Program-made: the position numbers and the translations under genes
Shown here: piece by piece, positions 60,098 to 64,000 of the stretch
Layout: each line of letters starts with the position of its first letter
Numbering within the stretch: position 1 is the first letter of the stretch
Notes under the pieces: generated by a model
What the model was told of the DNA's origin: nothing
Seen by the model: the letters and a program-made list of their open reading frames with translations, nothing else
Database searches by the model: none
From: Nonomuraea angiospora
GTDB lineage: Bacteria; Actinomycetota; Actinomycetes; Streptosporangiales; Streptosporangiaceae
Length of the DNA: 64,000 nt
NCBI RefSeq assembly: GCF_014873145.1
Contig: NZ_JADBEK010000001.1
Location: 7,316,001 to 7,380,000 of the forward strand
Direction: 5' to 3'

Positions 60098-60108
60098 GAT
60101 CTCTCCCC

Positions 60109-61074
60109 CTAAGTGGTTCCCCTGCGCCGCAGGGTGTCGACGAGCACCGCCAGGGCGATGACCACACCGATCACGACCTGCTGCCAGAACGCCGAGACCG
60201 ACAGCAGGTTCAGGCCGTTGCGCAGAACGGCCAGGATCAGCGCGCCGACGAACGTGCCGAGCGCCCTGCCCTTCCCCCCGGACAGGCTGGCGCCGCCGAT
60301 CACGACGGCCGCGATGGCGTCGAGCTCGTACCCGGCCGCGGCCTGCGGCTGCGCCGAGGCCAGGCGGCTGGCCAGCACGATCCCGGCCACCGCCGCGAAG
60401 CCACCGGACAGCGCGTACGTGACCAGCTTCTGGCGGCCGACCTTGATGCCCGACAGGCGGGCGGCCTCCTCGTTGCCGCCGATGGCGTACATGGCGCGGC
60501 CCGCGTACGTGCGGTTGAGCACCACGGCGGCGATCACCCCCATGACCACCATCACGATCACGGGGACCGGCAGGACCCCGCCGACCGTGTCGCCCAGGTG
60601 CGAGACGGCGTCCGGCATCGGGATCGGGCTGCCCGCCGAGATGACCAGGGCCAGGCCGCGGGCGACGCCGAGCATGGCCAGCGTGGCGATGAACGGCGGC
60701 AGCCTGCCGTACGCGATCAGGACCGCGTTGACCAGCCCGCACGCCACCCCGACCACGAGGGACACCAGGGTGGCCAGTGGCCACGGCAGGCCGGCGACGG
60801 TGGCGGTCCAGGCCAGGACGATCGCGGAGAGCGCCGCGACCGAGCCCACGGACAGGTCGATGCCGCTCGTCACGATCACGAACGTCTGCCCGAAGGCCAG
60901 GATCGCGGTGACGGCGGCCTGGACGCCGACGTTGAGCAGGTTCGTCACGCTCAGGAAGTCGGGCGACAGCAGCGACAGCGCCACGACCAGCGCCACGAGC
61001 GCCGCCAGCGCGCCGTTCTCGGCGAACCAGGCGGCCGCCGGTGACCGGCGGCCCAGGAGCGCGTCACTCGGCAC
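60109..61074 (-). CDS. sugar ABC transporter permease (RbsC-like)
   Basis: 321 aa with nine to ten membrane helices. Conserved VIVTSGIDLSVGSVAALSA near residue 70 and AAVVIGGASLSGGKGRALGTFVGALILAVL near 260 are the CUT2 family permease signatures. It starts within the ATPase gene (11-base overlap). With the ATPase and binding protein it makes a complete CUT2 sugar importer. Confidence 0.93.
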   Translation of the reverse strand: MPSDALLGRRSPAAAWFAENGALAALVALVVALSLLSPDFLSVTNLLNVGVQAAVTAILAFGQTFVIVTSGIDLSVGSVAALSAIVLAWTATVAGLPWPLATLVSLVVGVACGLVNAVLIAYGRLPPFIATLAMLGVARGLALVISAGSPIPMPDAVSHLGDTVGGVLPVPVIVMVVMGVIAAVVLNRTYAGRAMYAIGGNEEAARLSGIKVGRQKLVTYALSGGFAAVAGIVLASRLASAQPQAAAGYELDAIAAVVIGGASLSGGKGRALGTFVGALILAVLRNGLNLLSVSAFWQQVVIGVVIALAVLVDTLRRRGTT

Positions 61075-62566
61075 GGGGACCCGCCACCTCCGCGACGGCC
61101 AGGGCCATCACGTCGTCCTGCGTGGCCCCGGCCGCGCGCAGCTCGCCGACGAGCCGCCCCCGCGCCATGACCAGGATCCGATCGCTCATCCCGAGCACCT
61201 CCGGCAGGTCGCTGGAGACCATCAGCACGGCGTCCCCCTCGGCCGTGAGCTCGTTGACGAGCTCGTAGATCTCGACCTTGGCGCCGACGTCGATGCCGCG
61301 CGTCGGCTCGTCGAGGATGAGCACGCGGGCGTCCGCCACCAGCCACTTGCCGATGACGACCTTCTGCTGGTTGCCGCCGGAGAGCGTGCGCACCTCCTGG
61401 TCCAGCCCGGCCATCCGGATGCCGAGCCGTTCGGCCGCCTTCGCGGCGGCCGAGCGCAGCCTGGAACGGTCCACGAAACCGGCCCTGGTGGCGTCGCGCA
61501 TGGTGACCAGGCCGAGGTTCTCGGCGACGCCCGCGCGCGGCACCAGGCCCTGGCCCTTGCGGTCCTCGGGCACGAGGCCGAGCCCGGCCTCCATGGCGGC
61601 GTGGACGTCGCCGGGCGGCAGCCGCGTCCCCCGCACGGTGACCTCGCCCGCGTCGTAGCGGTCGGCCCCGAACACCGCCCGCACCACCTCCGTGCGGCCC
61701 GCGCCCACGAGCCCGGCCATCCCGACCACCTCGCCGGCCCGCACCTCGAACGACACGTCGCCGAACGCGCCCCTGCGGGTCAGCCCGGACACCGTGAGCA
61801 GCGGCCTGCCCCGCCGGGCCGGCCGCCGCGGGTACTGCTGCCCGACGGGCCGCCCGACCATGAGGGCGACCAGCTCGTCCCGGCCGGTGTGCGCCGAAAC
61901 CCGGGCCACGGACCTGCCGTCGCGCAGCACGGTCACCCGGTCGCCGATCTCGGCGATCTCCTCCAGGTGATGGGTGATGAACACGACCGCCACGCCCTCC
62001 TCGCGCAGCTGCCGCACGATCGCGAACAGCCGGGCGACCTCGCCGGTGGTGAGCACGGCGGTGGGCTCGTCCATGATCAGCACCCGGGCGTCCAGCGCCA
62101 GCGCCTTGGCGATCTCGATCATCTGCATGCGCGCGATGCCCAGCCCGGCGACCGGCGTACGCGGGTGCGCGTCCACGCCGACCCGCTCCAGCAGGGCCTT
62201 GGCCTGCTGCTCCATGCGCCCGGTGGCCACCAACCCGAACCTGCGCGGCGGGCGGCCGAGCGCGAGGTTCTCCGCGACCGTGAGCTGCGGGACGAGGTTG
62301 AACTCCTGGTAGATGGTGGAGATCCCCAGCCGCTGCGCGTCGCCCGCGGTGCGCAGGTGCACCGGGCGGCCGTCCATCAGGATGCGGCCCTCGTCGGGGC
62401 GGTAGGCGCCGGAGAGGATCTTGATCAGCGTGCTCTTGCCCGCGCCGTTCTCGCCCAGCAGGACGTGCACCTCGCCGGTGCGCAGGCTCAGGTCCACGCC
62501 GTCGAGGGCGACCACGCCGGGGAAGGTCTTGCGCAGCCCCTCGGCCTTGAGAATCTCCTCGCTCAC
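61064..62566 (-). CDS. sugar ABC transporter ATPase, double-domain (RbsA-like)
   Basis: 500 aa, two ABC modules. First: Walker A GENGAGKST, Q-loop region TIYQEFNLVPQLTV, Walker B LIMDEPTAVL; its signature is degenerate (GLGIARMQMIEIAKAL in place of LSxxQ). Second: VGAGRTEV and LSGGNQQKVVIGKWL with LILDEPTRGIDVGAK. This is typical of CUT2 ATPases. First gene of the transport operon. No LacI-type regulator adjoins it. Confidence 0.93.
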   Translation of the reverse strand: MSEEILKAEGLRKTFPGVVALDGVDLSLRTGEVHVLLGENGAGKSTLIKILSGAYRPDEGRILMDGRPVHLRTAGDAQRLGISTIYQEFNLVPQLTVAENLALGRPPRRFGLVATGRMEQQAKALLERVGVDAHPRTPVAGLGIARMQMIEIAKALALDARVLIMDEPTAVLTTGEVARLFAIVRQLREEGVAVVFITHHLEEIAEIGDRVTVLRDGRSVARVSAHTGRDELVALMVGRPVGQQYPRRPARRGRPLLTVSGLTRRGAFGDVSFEVRAGEVVGMAGLVGAGRTEVVRAVFGADRYDAGEVTVRGTRLPPGDVHAAMEAGLGLVPEDRKGQGLVPRAGVAENLGLVTMRDATRAGFVDRSRLRSAAAKAAERLGIRMAGLDQEVRTLSGGNQQKVVIGKWLVADARVLILDEPTRGIDVGAKVEIYELVNELTAEGDAVLMVSSDLPEVLGMSDRILVMARGRLVGELRAAGATQDDVMALAVAEVAGPRAE

Positions 62567-62655
62567 GTGGTGGTCCCTATCCGCTCACGAGGCCGGCGAA
62601 CCACCGAATGCCCAGGTCAGGGTTATTGCCTTGCTGAGTGGGGAGTGAGAACGGG

Positions 62656-63630
62656 ATGACGTCCTCGCCGCTCCGCATCGGGGTGCCCGCCTCCCTGTCA
62701 GGCAAGCACTCCCGTTTCGGCGGGCAGGTCCGGCTCGGCCTCGAAGTCTGGCAGTCCTTCCACCCGTCCGTGGAGCTGATCATCGAGGACGACCACAGCG
62801 AGCCCGGCTCCCTGGACGTCGTGCTCCCCCGGCTGGCGGGCCAGTGCGATCTGCTGCTGGGGCCGTACTCCACGCAGCTCATGCGGCGGGCGGGGCACAT
62901 CGGGGCGGCGCTCGACATGCTGATCTGGAACCACGGCGGTTCGGGCGACGACGTGCAGGCGGCCCACCCCGGACATGTCGTCTCCGTCCAGACGCCGGCC
63001 GGCCGTTACGCCGAGCCGTTCGTCCGCCGGCTCGCGGAGAGCGGCGACCACAGCCCGCTGCGGATCGTGAGCGGCAAGGGGCGCTTCGCCCTGCAGGTCG
63101 CGGAGGGCGCGGCGCGGGCCGCGCACGCGGTGGGCATCCCGGTGGTCTTCGGCGGCCCGGTGGACGACCCCTGGAATCTCTTCTGCGCCGGGACCTTCGA
63201 CGAGGACGTCGAGGTGGTCAGGCGGGCCGCCCGCGCCCGCACCATCTGCGCCGTGGCCGCCGGGGTGCGGGAGTTCGGGGCGGCCGTCGACGATCCGCGC
63301 GGGATCTACGGGGTCGGCCAGTGGTTCCCCGGCGGCGCGGGCGAGGCGGCCTTCGGGATCTCCGAGCGGGAGTTCGTCGCGGCCTACGAGAAGCGGACCG
63401 GGGTGCCGCCGAACTACATCGCGGTCCAGGGGGTCGCCGCCGCGATCGTCGCGACGCACTGCGCCGACCGGGCGGGTGGCACCGGGCGGGCGGAGCTGTG
63501 GTCGGCCGCCGCCGGCCTGGAGACGGCGACCCTGTTCGGCGACTTCGCGATCGACCCGCGCACCGGGCTGCAGACCGGGCACCGCGCGGTGCTCACCCGG
63601 TGGGAGAGCCAGGGACCCGTCGCCGCCTGA
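62656..63630 (+). CDS. AmiC/urea-binding-like type I ligand-binding protein without signal peptide
   Basis: 324 aa from ATG 62656 (GTG 62638 is also open). The Leu/Ile/Val-binding-type fold is visible: RIGVPASLSGKHSRFGGQVRLGLEVW, LIIEDDHSEPG, CDLLLGPYSTQLMRRAG, IWNHGGSGDD, NYIAVQGVAAAIV. The N-terminus MTSSPLRIGV lacks a signal sequence or lipobox, so the protein is probably cytoplasmic, like the AmiC sensor. Divergent (89 bases) from the sugar transporter operon. Ligand and partner unknown. Confidence 0.7.
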   Translation: MTSSPLRIGVPASLSGKHSRFGGQVRLGLEVWQSFHPSVELIIEDDHSEPGSLDVVLPRLAGQCDLLLGPYSTQLMRRAGHIGAALDMLIWNHGGSGDDVQAAHPGHVVSVQTPAGRYAEPFVRRLAESGDHSPLRIVSGKGRFALQVAEGAARAAHAVGIPVVFGGPVDDPWNLFCAGTFDEDVEVVRRAARARTICAVAAGVREFGAAVDDPRGIYGVGQWFPGGAGEAAFGISEREFVAAYEKRTGVPPNYIAVQGVAAAIVATHCADRAGGTGRAELWSAAAGLETATLFGDFAIDPRTGLQTGHRAVLTRWESQGPVAA

Positions 63631-63632
63631 GG

Positions 63633-63715
63633 CCAGGCGGCTCGGGGGATCAGGCAGCTCGGGGGTCAGGCGGCTCCGGGGTCGGGCAGCTCCGGGGTCA
63701 GGTGGCTCCGGGGGT
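63633..63715. repeat. 16-17-bp tandem repeat, about 5 copies
   Basis: Degenerate units of the form TCAGGCGGCTCCGGGG run from 63633 to 63715, filling the gap after the binding protein gene and entering the last codons of the convergent copper protein gene. Units vary at 1-4 positions. No spacers, so this is not a CRISPR. Confidence 0.8.
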
Positions 63716-64000
63716 CACGATCGCGATGCCCAGGCACATCTCGTCGCTGGTCCCGTCGCCCCACACCACGTACCGGGGCGGCAGCTTCTGCAGCTGGGGC
63801 AGCAGGGCGCGCAGGCCCGCGTCGTGCGTGCACGTCACCCGTACGACGTCGCCCTTGTTGACCGTGACGGGCTTGGGCAGGACCCGCAGCGACTGGTCGT
63901 CGAAGTTGTAGTCGGGCACGTCCAGGAGCGTCCGGGCCTTCGGCGTGCCGGGGTTGAGCTCGACCTTGATGGCGCGGCCGAGCAGGTGCATGTGGCCCGC
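63698..64000 (-). CDS. copper type II ascorbate-dependent monooxygenase-like protein, C-terminal part only
   Basis: Partial: the gene enters from beyond base 64000. The visible C-terminal 100 residues match the Cu2_monoox_C domain of PHM/DBH-type enzymes: GHMHLLGRAIKVEL with the His-x-His pair of the copper B site, then VRVTCTHDAG and WGDGTSDEMCLG with the Met ligand. Bacterial members are usually secreted or membrane-anchored; substrate unknown. The 3' end is built on the tandem repeat. Confidence 0.8.
   Translation of the reverse strand, partial: AGHMHLLGRAIKVELNPGTPKARTLLDVPDYNFDDQSLRVLPKPVTVNKGDVVRVTCTHDAGLRALLPQLQKLPPRYVVWGDGTSDEMCLGIAIVTPGAT

Overview
The window is very GC-rich, with codon third positions dominated by G and C, GTG starts, GTGA/ATGA stop-start overlaps, XRE-DUF5753/DUF397 pairs, a DUF574-type SAM methyltransferase, AfsR- and LAL-type regulators and several secreted polysaccharide hydrolases. 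This points to a filamentous soil actinomycete of the Streptosporangiaceae type (Nonomuraea-like; the genus is inference). No rRNA, tRNA or CRISPR array was seen.

Layout. 1-4.7 kb: a GH43 glycosidase cut by the window edge with its LacI regulator, a decayed GH43 fragment, a YefM/RelE-type toxin-antitoxin pair and a repeat-bearing secreted protein. 4.8-14.2 kb: an orphan OmpR regulator, two small secreted proteins rich in Asn-Ser-Gly-Asn, a divergent FAD monooxygenase/P450 pair, a membrane M28 peptidase, an epimerase and an AEC transporter. 14.2-19.7 kb: an island-like block (two overlapping AAA ATPases, one ending in a PD-(D/E)XK-like nuclease; a frame-disrupted HATPase locus; an XRE/DUF397 pair) bounded by two copies of about 53 bp of the AEC gene 3' end. 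19.7-24.2 kb: a NarL-type two-component system, an MDR oxidoreductase, a TauE exporter and a membrane protein. 24.2-26.2 kb: an IS605-type element with divergent tnpA and tnpB. 26.3-28.8 kb: an AAA+TPR / TPR-membrane operon.

28.9-49.8 kb: a GH5-CBM2 endoglucanase and a GH9 cellulase frame a stretch of large regulators (LAL and AfsR types), an M4 metalloprotease with a P domain, oxidoreductases, a DUF574 methyltransferase, a TetR/serine hydrolase divergent pair and an amidase. The two cellulases share an 11-bp palindrome upstream; the GH9 gene also has a perfect CebR box. 49.9-56.6 kb: a PadR-controlled set (membrane protein, two paralogous lipoproteins, MacA-like adaptor, MacB-like ATPase and permease) that looks like an export or envelope-stress system. 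56.6-64 kb: a sphingosine-1-phosphate-lyase-like PLP enzyme with a TetR regulator, an emfourin-like secreted inhibitor, a ribose-type sugar ABC transporter, a divergent AmiC-like binding protein without signal peptide, and the C-terminal end of a copper type II monooxygenase.

The common theme is plant-polymer breakdown and sugar uptake (GH43, GH5, GH9, Rbs-type ABC, LacI/CebR control) mixed with secreted proteases and their possible inhibitor, and with accessory DNA (toxin-antitoxin, AAA/nuclease island, IS605). The least explained parts are the AAA/nuclease island, the NSGN-repeat pair and the PadR-MacAB-lipoprotein operon.
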